Shown here: piece by piece, positions 17,304 to 25,057 of the stretch
How the letters are laid out: each line of letters begins with the position of its first letter
How positions within the stretch are numbered: position 1 is the first letter of the stretch
NCBI GenBank assembly: GCA_002477275.1
Contig: DLOU01000055.1
Location: 1 to 50,318 of the forward strand
Length of the DNA: 50,318 bases
Source of the DNA: Caryophanales bacterium UBA7476
Lineage (GTDB): Bacteria; Bacillota_I; Bacilli_A; RF39; UBA660
Reading direction: 5' to 3'
The notes under the pieces: generated by a model
What the model was told of the DNA's origin: nothing
Database searches by the model: none
The model's input: the letters and a program-made list of their open reading frames with translations, nothing else
Translations under genes and position numbers: made by a program

Positions 17304-18578
17304 GTGAAAGTAAAAATATGTGCTAATACAAGTGTAGAAGAAGCTCAAATGTGTATAGATGCAGGAGCAGATATAATAGGAATTCTAGTTGGACAAGAAC
17401 ATGCTAGTAATGATTTTGTTGATAAAGAAAAAGCTAAAGAAATATGCGAATATGTAAATAAGAGGTGTGATGTATCATTAGTTACACATTTAACAAATGC
17501 AGATGAAATAATCGGATTAACAAAATATATTGGAAATAATATAATTCAATTACATTCAGATATTGATGAAAGTGAAGTAGAAAAAATAAAAAAAGAATTA
17601 CCAAATATAGAATTAGTTAGATTAATCCATGTAGCAAGTGATGGAACTATTTGTACAGATTATAAAAAAATGATATATGCGGATTATTATTTATTAGATA
17701 GTTTTAACTTAAAAACAAATCAAGTAGGTGGTACTGGGCTTACGCATGATTGGAATAAAAGTGGTGAATTAATAAAATTATTAAATAAACCGACTTTTTT
17801 AGCTGGCGGACTAAATCCTGATAATGTAAAAACTGCAATTGAAACAGCTAAACCATATGGTGTAGATGTTAATAGTGGATGCAAAAATGAAACCGGTAAA
17901 AAAGATAGAGAAAAAGTAATAAAATTTGTTACTAATGCTAAATATAATGAATTAAAGAAAATAATATTTGATTTAGATAACACTTTATTATTTATATCTG
18001 ACGAATGGATAGATGCATACAATTTTTTTATAGATAAATATAGCTTGAATGTATCAGCTAAAGAATTATATTCAACTATAGGAACAATAGAAAAGAATAA
18101 TCCTGATATATATATAACAAAGCAATTTTTTATAGATTACATTAATGATAAATTGTCACTTGACTTTGATGAACAAAAATGTGATGAATTATTAGAAATA
18201 TATGCAAAAATTCCTCTTAAAAATATTGAAGTTGTTGAGAATATATTAGCATATTTATCTAATAAATATGAGTTGATTGCATATACGAATTGGTTTACAG
18301 ATAATCAAATACTAAGATTAAAAATTAATAAGATAGATAATTACTTTAGTAAGGTTCTAGGATGGGATGTCTTACCAGTTAAACCATCTATGAAAGGTTT
18401 AAGAGAAATTGTTGGAAATAACATCAATAATTATATATTTATTGGCGATAATATTGATATGGATATCAAGTTACCTGTCTCTATTGGAATAGAAACAATA
18501 TTTTATAATCGTAAAGGTATTTTTCAAGATGAGTATAAAGAAATAAGAAACATAGATGAATTAAAAGGTATTTTGTAA
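17304..18578 (+). CDS. TrpF-like (phosphoribosylanthranilate isomerase) domain fused to a HAD hydrolase domain
   Basis: 424 residues. The N-terminal TIM barrel (1-212) carries the phosphoribosylanthranilate isomerase signature: KVKICAN with C6 as general base, QLHSD, D132 in LLDSF as general acid, GGTGLTHDW, FLAGGLNPDNV and GVDVNSGCKNETGKKD. The C-terminal HAD domain (216-424) has D223-x-D225 in IFDLDNTLL, AYTNWF (motif II), a motif III lysine and FIGDNIDMDI (motif IV). No other tryptophan genes are near, so use in tryptophan synthesis is not supported by context. A fusion of these two enzymes is unusual. The GTG start follows AGGTGA by six bases. Confidence 0.85.
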   Translation: MKVKICANTSVEEAQMCIDAGADIIGILVGQEHASNDFVDKEKAKEICEYVNKRCDVSLVTHLTNADEIIGLTKYIGNNIIQLHSDIDESEVEKIKKELPNIELVRLIHVASDGTICTDYKKMIYADYYLLDSFNLKTNQVGGTGLTHDWNKSGELIKLLNKPTFLAGGLNPDNVKTAIETAKPYGVDVNSGCKNETGKKDREKVIKFVTNAKYNELKKIIFDLDNTLLFISDEWIDAYNFFIDKYSLNVSAKELYSTIGTIEKNNPDIYITKQFFIDYINDKLSLDFDEQKCDELLEIYAKIPLKNIEVVENILAYLSNKYELIAYTNWFTDNQILRLKINKIDNYFSKVLGWDVLPVKPSMKGLREIVGNNINNYIFIGDNIDMDIKLPVSIGIETIFYNRKGIFQDEYKEIRNIDELKGIL

Positions 18579-18625
18579 ATTATAAAAATATGAATATAAT
18601 TATATAAGTTATTAGAGGTTATTTT

Positions 18626-18706
18626 ATGGAATATAAAAAAATGAGAGAATACACACATGAAGAATTTGTTAATATTATATTAAGTTTAAATATTAAAAGG
18701 ATATGA
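18626..18706 (+). CDS. Possible 26-residue peptide or gene remnant
   Basis: A short frame starting ATG after AGAGGTTATTTT and ending at the TGA inside junction C. The peptide is charged then mildly hydrophobic (HEEFVNIILSLNIKR). It may be a true small gene or the end of a vanished larger one, as its stop is placed like that of the DUF1016 gene. Nothing else supports translation. Confidence 0.2.
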   Translation: MEYKKMREYTHEEFVNIILSLNIKRI

Positions 18707-18731
18707 TATTATAACTATAGGACGTGATAAA
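18704..18731 (+). promoter_or_regulatory. Stop/promoter junction C before the decayed metallopeptidase gene
   Basis: TGA (18704-18706) merges into TGATATTAT (-10 TATTAT 18707-18712), followed by ACTATAGGACGTGAT and the ATG 28 bases after the TGA. It is closely similar to junction B at 19650. Confidence 0.45.
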
Positions 18732-19516
18732 ATGGAACAAGATTTTTTAAAAATTAAGGAATTGCTTTTAGAGTATATTAAATTAATTTTGAATAATTAT
18801 TCCAATTGTAATACAGAAAAAATATTAAATGTAATAAATTCTAATTCTGAAATAGTAAAATTTAATCCTTCAAATACAATTACGTTTGTTATACGAGTGG
18901 TATATTATTATTGCCTAAATCTGCTTATCAAATCTTTCCACTATTAAAACAACACAAGAATTATGGAACAAAACTAAATAGTGGTAGAAATATTGAGGAT
19001 TATCTAGATACAAATACAACATATATGTAATATATAAATTACGTAATTGAAGCTGGCTTAAGTGTATATGATTATTTTGAATAAAGTTTATTACATGAGG
19101 CTATGCATATTTGTGGTAGTCAAGGTGGTACACCGTTAGAAGAGGGTATTAATGAGTTGAAGACACGTGAGTTAGCGCAAAAAAATAACATAAAAATTGC
19201 TGCCTATGGTTATTCAAAAGAAGTAGAAATAGCAAAAAGACTACAGCAAATAATTGGAAAAGAGGTAATGGACGAATTAACATTTGTTTCAATCCCTGAG
19301 AAAAAAATTTTTCTAACTGATAAATTAGGCGATAGAGAAGCTGAATTGTATGAATTGATATCTAGTAAAATGATAGAAAAATCAGTTTCCTACTTCGATA
19401 AACTGTCTCAAGTAAATGATCCTTTTGAAAAAGCTAAATTATATGAAAGTGTAGATTATGGTGAAGTTTATCAAATAATAGATAATTATAAAAGAAGAAA
19501 TTATAGTCATTATTAA
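18732..19516 (+). pseudogene. Decayed HExxH metallopeptidase-like gene (one frameshift, two nonsense codons)
   Basis: The first 55 codons are in frame 0. At about 18894-18896 a one-base loss shifts the sequence, and the rest continues in another frame as GILLLPKSAYQIF through to the stop at 19514-19516. That frame is interrupted by TAA after NTTYM (about 19028) and after YDYFE (about 19082). Just past the second stop comes LLHEAMHICG, a zinc-binding HExxH, followed by LEEGINELKTREL, where a glutamate can be the third ligand. The last 137 residues remain open. The intact ancestor would be a zinc peptidase-like protein of about 260 residues; the substrate is unknown. It has its own junction promoter and terminator. 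Confidence 0.75.
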
Positions 19517-19545
19517 GAATTATTAATATAATAATTCTTTTTCTT
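19515..19545 (+). terminator. Terminator after the decayed peptidase gene
   Basis: AAGAATTATTA (19515-19525) pairs perfectly with TAATAATTCTT (19529-19539) over a three-base loop, then T's. It overlaps the stop codon. Confidence 0.85.
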
Positions 19546-19548
19546 TAT

Positions 19549-19586
19549 CTAAATTCGTATGCATAAACGTATGTCACCACATGGAG
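19549..19586 (+). repeat. 38-nt direct repeat, copy 1
   Basis: Begins CTAAATTCGTATGCATAAA and ends TCACCACATGGAG. It differs from copy 2 (20493-20530) at one position (CGTATG against CGTATA). Each copy sits just after a terminator, and the pair brackets the 19678-20460 gene. It contains CGTAT twice, 12 bases apart. Confidence 0.85.
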
Positions 19587-19604
19587 GCATTGATTCATGC
19601 ATAA

Positions 19605-19652
19605 GATATTTTCGATGAAAGAATTGATGTTAGAGAATATGAATTAGTGTGA
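19605..19652 (+). pseudogene. Remnant of the 3' end of a second DUF1016-type gene
   Basis: In frame it reads DIFDERIDVREYELV then TGA, matching the C terminus of the DUF1016 protein at 17279 (CSDDRIIAREYELV then TGA). No coding sequence of that family precedes it. This suggests an earlier paralogue was deleted, leaving its last codons together with the promoter they overlap. Confidence 0.7.
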
Positions 19653-19677
19653 TATAATAAGTATAGGATGTGATTAT
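19650..19677 (+). promoter_or_regulatory. Stop/promoter junction B for the 19678 gene
   Basis: TGA (19650-19652) merges with TGATATAAT (TATAAT 19653-19658); AGTATAGGATGTGAT follows and the ATG is 28 bases after the TGA. Extended -10 without a visible -35. Confidence 0.5.
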
Positions 19678-20460
19678 ATGGGGATTGTTTACCACGGGAG
19701 TAAGGAACATGGAATTAAAAGATTAGAGCCTAGAAAATCCACACATGGAGTTTATGTATATGCTACACCAGAAAAAGTTTTAGCATTAAACTTTAGTGGT
19801 AGATGTGGGGATGATTTAACTTATGATATTGGTCACTTTAATACTGATAAAAATGGGCCATGGGAAATAGTTGAAAATATACCAGGAGCCTTTGAGAAAA
19901 TGTTTTCCAATAGTTCATCTATATATTCGTTTTCAGATGAAACTTTTAAAGATATTCATACAGGATTTGAAGAAGTTGTTTCAGAGGTAGGTGTTGACGT
20001 AGTAAATGAAGAATATTGTGAAAATGTTTATGAAGGACTACTTAATGCTGAAAGGGAAGGATTAGTAAAAATATATAGGTATCCAAATAAACCAGCTGGC
20101 TTTAAGCAAGATGGTTCTGACATTTTAGATAAATGGAGAAGATATAAATATAAAATGAACAAAGAATTTACAAAAAATGAATTTGATAGATTAGTTTATT
20201 TGCATCCAAATCTATTACAAAAAATAAATGAATTAGCTCAAGAGTTTAGCTATGATTATCATTATGAACCGAATGATTTGATAGAAATATTTAATAATAG
20301 AATACAAAGACAGTTATATGATCAAGATCATGAACAATATGTTGATTGCTCCTATATAAGCATATGTAGTGCTTTCCCAGATTTAAAACCACAAATAGAT
20401 GTTTTATATGACAACTATAAAAATTCTATTATTCAAGATGATAGTATTAAAAAAAGATAA
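19678..20460 (+). CDS. Hypothetical protein, possible ADP-ribosyltransferase-like fold
   Basis: 260 residues, soluble. The N terminus MGIVYHGSKEHGIKRLEP, then GVYVYATPEKVLALNF, resembles the [Y-H-G-T/S ... Y-A-T] opening strands of the ADP-ribosyltransferase/PARP-like fold, in which the H binds NAD; the third motif (a glutamate) is not clearly identified, so the match is weak. The C-terminal half (about 155-260) is helical and charged with no known motif. It has its own junction promoter and terminator and lies between the two 38-nt repeats, like a single-gene cassette. Other readings, including an unrelated phage or toxin-type protein, stay open. Confidence 0.6.
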   Translation: MGIVYHGSKEHGIKRLEPRKSTHGVYVYATPEKVLALNFSGRCGDDLTYDIGHFNTDKNGPWEIVENIPGAFEKMFSNSSSIYSFSDETFKDIHTGFEEVVSEVGVDVVNEEYCENVYEGLLNAEREGLVKIYRYPNKPAGFKQDGSDILDKWRRYKYKMNKEFTKNEFDRLVYLHPNLLQKINELAQEFSYDYHYEPNDLIEIFNNRIQRQLYDQDHEQYVDCSYISICSAFPDLKPQIDVLYDNYKNSIIQDDSIKKR

Positions 20461-20463
20461 ATT

Positions 20464-20488
20464 AAAATGCCAAAAGGCATTTTTTTCT
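20464..20488 (+). terminator. Terminator after the 19678 gene
   Basis: AAAATGCC (20464-20471) pairs with GGCATTTT (20476-20483) over AAAA, with T's after. Confidence 0.9.
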
Positions 20489-20492
20489 TTGC

Positions 20493-20530
20493 CTAAATTC
20501 GTATGCATAAACGTATATCACCACATGGAG
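20493..20530 (+). repeat. 38-nt direct repeat, copy 2
   Basis: Matches 19549-19586 at 37 of 38 positions. It follows the terminator of the 19678 gene at the same relative place as copy 1 follows the terminator of the decayed peptidase gene. Confidence 0.85.
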
Positions 20531-20541
20531 ATTATGATTAT

Positions 20542-20622
20542 ATGAGAAAAGCAATTAATTTAGTTAATAATTTTGAAGTGAAGAAAGTAATTTTAAATTT
20601 TGAAACTTATAACTATTTATAA
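20542..20622 (+). CDS. Possible 26-residue peptide after repeat copy 2
   Basis: ATG at 20542 follows the repeat end TGGAG by 11 bases and the frame ends at TAA 20620-20622. The composition is Asn/Lys/Val-rich (NLVNNFEVKKVILNFE). It is more likely the debris of a lost cassette than a gene. Confidence 0.15.
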   Translation: MRKAINLVNNFEVKKVILNFETYNYL

Positions 20623-20635
20623 AAAGAGTAATATA

Positions 20636-20663
20636 TTGAAAAAATTAATAAATATTGTATAAT
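20636..20663 (+). promoter_or_regulatory. Promoter of tgt
   Basis: TTGAAA (20636-20641), 16-base spacer, TATAAT (20658-20663), about 30 bases before the ATG. Confidence 0.6.
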
Positions 20664-20694
20664 TATTGAAGGAATGTTTTGTTGGAGGTATTTT

Positions 20695-21816
20695 ATGAAA
20701 ATAAAGTATGAACTTATAAAAGAAGAAAAAAATACAAAAGCACGTCTTGGTAAAATTAAAACTAATTATGGAGAAGTTGATACTCCTATGTTTATGCCTG
20801 TTGGAACAAGAGCTGCTGTTAAGGGGCTTACAACTGATCAAGTAAAAGAATGTAATAGTGGAGTTATACTTGCAAATACATATCATTTGTGGCTTAGACC
20901 AGGTGAGGATATTGTAAATGAAGCTGGCGGACTTCATAGATTTATGAATTATGATGGACCTATTTTAACTGATAGTGGTGGATTTCAAGTTTTTTCACTT
21001 GCTAAAAATAAGAAAAAAGATATTACTGAAGAAGGAGTTCATTTTAAGAGCCATATTGATGGTAAAAAACTTCTTTTAACTCCAGAAAAATCTATTGAGA
21101 TACAAAATAAATTAGATAGTGATATTGCTATGAGTTTTGATGAATGTCCTCCTGCCAGTGCTGATTATGATTATTTAAAAAATAGTGTGGAAAGAACTTT
21201 AAGATGGGCTAAGAGAGGAAAAGATGTTCATTCTAATCCTAATCAAGCCTTATTTGGAATTGTTCAAGGTGGACCTCATGAAGATTTAAGACGTTTTTCT
21301 GCAGAAGAAACTGTTAAGATGGATTTTGATGGTTATAGCATAGGTGGAGTTGCTAATGATGGTGAGAGTAAAGAAGACATGTATAAAGCAATAGATTATT
21401 CAGTTCCGTATCTTCCAAAAGATAAAGTAAGGTATTTAATGGGAGTTGGAGAACCCCTTGATATTTTAGAAGGTGTAGAACGTGGAGTAGATATTTTCGA
21501 TTGTGTTTTGCCTACAAGAATTGCACGCCATGGTCAAGCTTTTACAAGACATGGAAAAATTAATTTAAATAATGCTAAATTTGCAAGAGATTTTACTACA
21601 ATTGATCCAGAATGTGATTGTTATACATGCAAGCACTATACTAAAGCTTATATTCGTCATTTAATTACAGTAGGTGAATCTTTAGGAGGAAGTCTTCTTT
21701 CAATTCATAATATTCGTTTCTTAATAAAACTTACTGAAGAAATTAGAGAAGCAATAAAGAATGATAATTTGTTAGAATATAAAAAAGAATTTATAGAAAA
21801 ATATACTAAAAAGTAG
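20695..21816 (+). CDS. tgt: Queuine tRNA-guanine ribosyltransferase (TGT)
   Basis: 373 residues. It exchanges guanine-34 of GUN anticodons for preQ1 on the way to queuosine. Visible motifs are the opening RLGKIKTNYGEVDTPMFMPV, LANTYHL, DSGGFQVFSL with D93, the FDCVLPTRIARHG region with the nucleophilic Asp, and the C-terminal zinc site ECDCYTCKHYTK plus the distal His in SIHNIRF. GGAGG eight bases before the ATG fixes the start; the seven extra residues of the longer reading are not family-like. No queA or preQ1 genes lie in the window. It has its own promoter. Confidence 0.96.
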   Translation: MKIKYELIKEEKNTKARLGKIKTNYGEVDTPMFMPVGTRAAVKGLTTDQVKECNSGVILANTYHLWLRPGEDIVNEAGGLHRFMNYDGPILTDSGGFQVFSLAKNKKKDITEEGVHFKSHIDGKKLLLTPEKSIEIQNKLDSDIAMSFDECPPASADYDYLKNSVERTLRWAKRGKDVHSNPNQALFGIVQGGPHEDLRRFSAEETVKMDFDGYSIGGVANDGESKEDMYKAIDYSVPYLPKDKVRYLMGVGEPLDILEGVERGVDIFDCVLPTRIARHGQAFTRHGKINLNNAKFARDFTTIDPECDCYTCKHYTKAYIRHLITVGESLGGSLLSIHNIRFLIKLTEEIREAIKNDNLLEYKKEFIEKYTKK

Positions 21817-21832
21817 ACATTTAATGAAATGA

Positions 21833-21841
21833 TGATATAAT
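21833..21841 (+). promoter_or_regulatory. Extended -10 promoter before the multi-GNAT gene
   Basis: TGATATAAT with TATAAT at 21836-21841, 24 bases before the ATG at 21866. GGGGGGA is the ribosome binding site. No clear -35. Confidence 0.45.
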
Positions 21842-21865
21842 AAAAAACATTGTGGGGGGATTAGT

Positions 21866-23290
21866 ATGGATAAGTTTATAAAAAAACTAGAAACGGAAAA
21901 TTATGAAATAGGAAGCTTTGATGCTTTTATAGATGAATCTTCTAAATTGATAACTGATAAACAGAATATTACAGGAGAAGAGGTTGTTGAGTATTTAAAA
22001 CAAATGCCAACTACATATCGTGCTTCAATTGTAGATAAAGATGGTAATTATGTTGGATTTATTGGAGTAAAGAATGTTGATGCTAAAAATGAAAAAGCAG
22101 ATATTGTTTTTATGACTTTTGATGATGTAAATTGTTCTGATAAAAATGAAATTTTAGAAGTTTATAAAAATTATTTATATGAGTGTATTAATATAAAAAA
22201 ATATGATCAAAAACCAAAAAAAGAAAAAAGTAATATAATTAGATCTAAATATATTACTCCAGGTATAGATGAAAAAACATTAAGTATATATAAAGAAATG
22301 TATCCTGATATGCCTAAGCTTGCTCTTCCTGTAACTCTTTCTATGAATGGAATAGTATTTGGAGTTATTGGTTTAACCAATCTTATTAGAACAAATAAAA
22401 GAGCTGATCTAAAAATTTATTTGAGTAAAGACATGGTACACTTTAATGCTGAGTTTATTGCCAAATTAATTGATGATTATCTTTCTTATGCACATAAAGA
22501 TAATATTTGGAGTATTAATTATGAAATAGGTGCTGGTCAAAGTACTTTAGTGAGTGCACTTAATGAAAGTAATATGTCTTATTATGGTACTGTTCCTTTT
22601 GGTGATATTGATTTAGTTTTAGCTGGAAACCTTTTGATGTTTCAACATACTCCGCAGATTCTTACAAATAAGCTTGCAATACAGAATGAAGTATATGTTG
22701 ATAAACGTATATTTGATACTAATCGTGATGAAATGTCTGATATGATTCTACTTGATGATGGTTATAAAATGATTAGACCTGATTTGATTGAAGATGAAAA
22801 ACTATTTAAAAGTGTCTTAAAAGATTTTTCAAAAGCAATGTCCAATAGAGATAATTTTACAATACCACTTGGAGATGATAAATATTTTCCTCAAATTGGT
22901 AATGAAAAATATGGATTATATAAAGCTTTAAAGAATTATAGTTATATTGTTTTAGATAAAAATGATAACTTTATTGGGTTTATTAATATATTAAGACAAG
23001 ATAAGTATAAGAAACATTGTGAAATTGAAGTGGCAATTGTTCCTGAAAAACAAGGACAAGGAATTGGCACGATTGTTACTAATAGATTTTATGAAGAACT
23101 TTTTGCTTTAGGGTATGCAAGTGTAACATCAAAAGTGTTTGGTTTTAATAAGAAATCACAAGCTTTATTTGACCAAATATCAGAATATAATGGACAAAGA
23201 ATACAATCATATTATGTAAACGGAAGACTTTGGGATATGAACGTTTATACTAAATTAAATCCACTTGTAGAAAAAGTAAAAATACGTTAA
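21866..23290 (+). CDS. Protein with up to three GNAT-like domains
   Basis: 474 residues. The C-terminal module (about 345-470) is a clear GNAT N-acetyltransferase: IVLDKNDNFIGFINI, EVAIVPEKQGQGIGT with the acetyl-CoA pyrophosphate loop, and a NKKSQALFDQ helix. The N-terminal (about 1-115, with RASIVDKDGNYVGFIGV) and middle (about 125-215, with MNGIVFGVIGLTNL) stretches show the same strand pattern with a degenerate or absent Q/RxxGxG loop, so they may be non-catalytic copies. The substrate is unknown. It is monocistronic between its own promoter and terminator. Confidence 0.8.
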   Translation: MDKFIKKLETENYEIGSFDAFIDESSKLITDKQNITGEEVVEYLKQMPTTYRASIVDKDGNYVGFIGVKNVDAKNEKADIVFMTFDDVNCSDKNEILEVYKNYLYECINIKKYDQKPKKEKSNIIRSKYITPGIDEKTLSIYKEMYPDMPKLALPVTLSMNGIVFGVIGLTNLIRTNKRADLKIYLSKDMVHFNAEFIAKLIDDYLSYAHKDNIWSINYEIGAGQSTLVSALNESNMSYYGTVPFGDIDLVLAGNLLMFQHTPQILTNKLAIQNEVYVDKRIFDTNRDEMSDMILLDDGYKMIRPDLIEDEKLFKSVLKDFSKAMSNRDNFTIPLGDDKYFPQIGNEKYGLYKALKNYSYIVLDKNDNFIGFINILRQDKYKKHCEIEVAIVPEKQGQGIGTIVTNRFYEELFALGYASVTSKVFGFNKKSQALFDQISEYNGQRIQSYYVNGRLWDMNVYTKLNPLVEKVKIR

Positions 23291-23292
23291 AT

Positions 23293-23325
23293 AAAAATAT
23301 CACTTTATGGTGATATTTTTTATAG
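23293..23325. terminator. Terminator between the GNAT gene and the convergent YqfQ-like gene
   Basis: AAAAATATCAC (23293-23303) pairs with GTGATATTTTT (23310-23320). With A's on one side and T's on the other it can work in both directions. Confidence 0.85.
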
Positions 23326-23622
23326 ATAAAAAATAGGTGAGTATGATTTTTCTTGTTTAACTTCATTTTTTAAAGTAGTTATATTTTCAGTTTTATTATT
23401 TTCTTGCTTAGTGGTTTTTAAACTATTTGCAATTTTAAAAACTGTTTTTGCATTTGTTATAATCGGTTTTATTTGATATACAATTGGTATAGCTTGATTT
23501 ATTACACCAAGAGTTTTATTGGCATTTCCTAAGAAAGTACTCCAATTAATATTTTTTAGTGTATTCATTATTCCGGGCTTTAATAACCCAGAACTATTAT
23601 AAAGAAAAGGGTTGTTATACAT
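23320..23622 (-). CDS. Small YqfQ/VrrA-like protein
   Basis: About 100 residues. The N terminus NPFLYNSSGLLKPG is followed by INWSTFLGNANKTLGVINQ and AIPIVYQIKPIITNAK, the pattern of the YqfQ/VrrA family of Bacilli, whose function is not established. A Lys/Glu-rich tail follows. Start ATG at 23622 (MYNNPF) is preferred because AAGGAA is 9-10 bases upstream; GTG at 23631 would sit almost on the ribosome binding site. There is no membrane segment. It is divergent from the GspF-like gene. Confidence 0.7.
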   Translation of the reverse strand: MYNNPFLYNSSGLLKPGIMNTLKNINWSTFLGNANKTLGVINQAIPIVYQIKPIITNAKTVFKIANSLKTTKQENNKTENITTLKNEVKQEKSYSPIFYL

Positions 23623-23732
23623 TTTGCTCACTTCCTTAGTTTATTATATGAAAAACTTAAAAAAAGTTTTATAATTATCTTTTTTTTTATTGAATTATTT
23701 GATAAAATAATAGAAGATAGGAGTGCTTTGTT

Positions 23733-25049
23733 ATGAGTGAAGAAAATAAAAATAGTGCATCATCGCAAAATAGTTTTTTTGGAAATAAAGCAAGTAATAA
23801 AACTAATTCTGCAAAAAACGGTAATAGGCATAGTGATAGACCTTTGTTTCCTTTTAGATATACTGCTAAGACAGCTAGTGGTAGAAAAATTACTGGAATT
23901 TTTGAAGCAGAGAGTGTTAATGATTGTAAACACTTACTTGAGGTTCAAGGATATACTGATATTCAAGTTAATCTTAAGAAAAAATATGATGTTGATATTA
24001 TAATTAGTACTAAAATTGCTGCTGGAGACTTAGCGTTTGACTTAACTCAATTATCTACATACATTAAAGCTGGTATTCCACTTGTTGATTCTGTAAAAAT
24101 TCTTTCACACCAGTCAACAAAACCTGCTCAAAGAAGAGCCTATCAACTTTTACTTTATGATTTACTTAGAGGAGATAACTTAAGTGATGCAATGGATAAG
24201 CAAGAAAATGTTTTCCCTGCATTGTTAGTAAATATGGTTAGAACAGCTGAAATGACAGGTGATCTTCCTACAATACTTGATGATATGGCTGAATACTATG
24301 AATCAATAGAAACAGTAAAAAAAGAAATGAGAAGTGCAATGACATATCCAGTTATTGTTATAATTCTTGCAATTGGTGTTTTAGTTTTTATGCTTTTATA
24401 TTTAGTTCCTCAATTTGTTTCTCTTTATGAGGATCAAGGAGCATCTCTTCCTACAATAACACTTGTTGTTATTGGAATGAGTAATTTCCTGAAAAATAAT
24501 TATATAATTTTACTTGTTGTATTATTTGCAGTTGTTGTTTCATTCTGGTACTGTTATTCAAATGTAAAATCATTTAGATCATTTATCCAGATGGTTCTGA
24601 TGCATTTCCCAGTTATAGGAAATATAATTATCTATAAAGAAGTATATAATTTCACTAAAACGTTTGCTTCACTTACAAATCATGGTGTATTTATAACTGA
24701 TTCTATGGAAATACTTCAAAAGATAACAAGTAATGAAATATATAAGAGAATTATTAATAAAACAATGACAAATCTTTCTAAAGGTGATCCTGTATCTGAA
24801 GCATTTAAAGGTGAATGGGCTTTCCCTGAAATTGCTTATCAAATGCTTGTTACAGGTGAAAATACAGGACAACTTGGTCTAATGATGGAAAAAGTATCAG
24901 AACATTATGAAATGCTTCACAAGACTGCAACTAATCAATTAAAAAGTATGATAGAGCCAGCAATGATTATAATTTTAGCTGGAATAGTAGGTGTCTTACT
25001 TCTTTCTATTGTTACACCAATGTTTGATATCTATAATCAAATAAGCTAG
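23733..25049 (+). CDS. GspF/PilC-type inner-membrane platform protein (type IV pilus / ComGB-like)
   Basis: 438 residues. After a 30-residue polar leader, a PFRYTAKTASGRKITG opening and a VNDCKHLLEVQG helix form the N0 region, then two T2SSF domains (about 95-220 and 300-425), each with the LSTYIKAGIPLVDS / LTNHGVFITDS start and the AEMTGDLP / TGENTGQL signature, and three membrane segments (about 200-225, 250-270, 405-430). It forms the platform for pseudopilus assembly. It is followed after eight bases by a prepilin peptidase gene. No GspE/PilB ATPase and no prepilin gene is visible in the window. Confidence 0.93.
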   Translation: MSEENKNSASSQNSFFGNKASNKTNSAKNGNRHSDRPLFPFRYTAKTASGRKITGIFEAESVNDCKHLLEVQGYTDIQVNLKKKYDVDIIISTKIAAGDLAFDLTQLSTYIKAGIPLVDSVKILSHQSTKPAQRRAYQLLLYDLLRGDNLSDAMDKQENVFPALLVNMVRTAEMTGDLPTILDDMAEYYESIETVKKEMRSAMTYPVIVIILAIGVLVFMLLYLVPQFVSLYEDQGASLPTITLVVIGMSNFLKNNYIILLVVLFAVVVSFWYCYSNVKSFRSFIQMVLMHFPVIGNIIIYKEVYNFTKTFASLTNHGVFITDSMEILQKITSNEIYKRIINKTMTNLSKGDPVSEAFKGEWAFPEIAYQMLVTGENTGQLGLMMEKVSEHYEMLHKTATNQLKSMIEPAMIIILAGIVGVLLLSIVTPMFDIYNQIS

Positions 25050-25057
25050 GAGCTAAT

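Noticed and set aside
17941..18578. HAD half of the TrpF fusion as a separate gene joined by sequence error
   Set aside because: The frame is continuous through the short linker with no internal ribosome binding site and start at the HAD opening.
19549..20530. 38-nt repeats as ends of an insertion sequence
   Set aside because: They are direct, not inverted, and no transposase lies between them.
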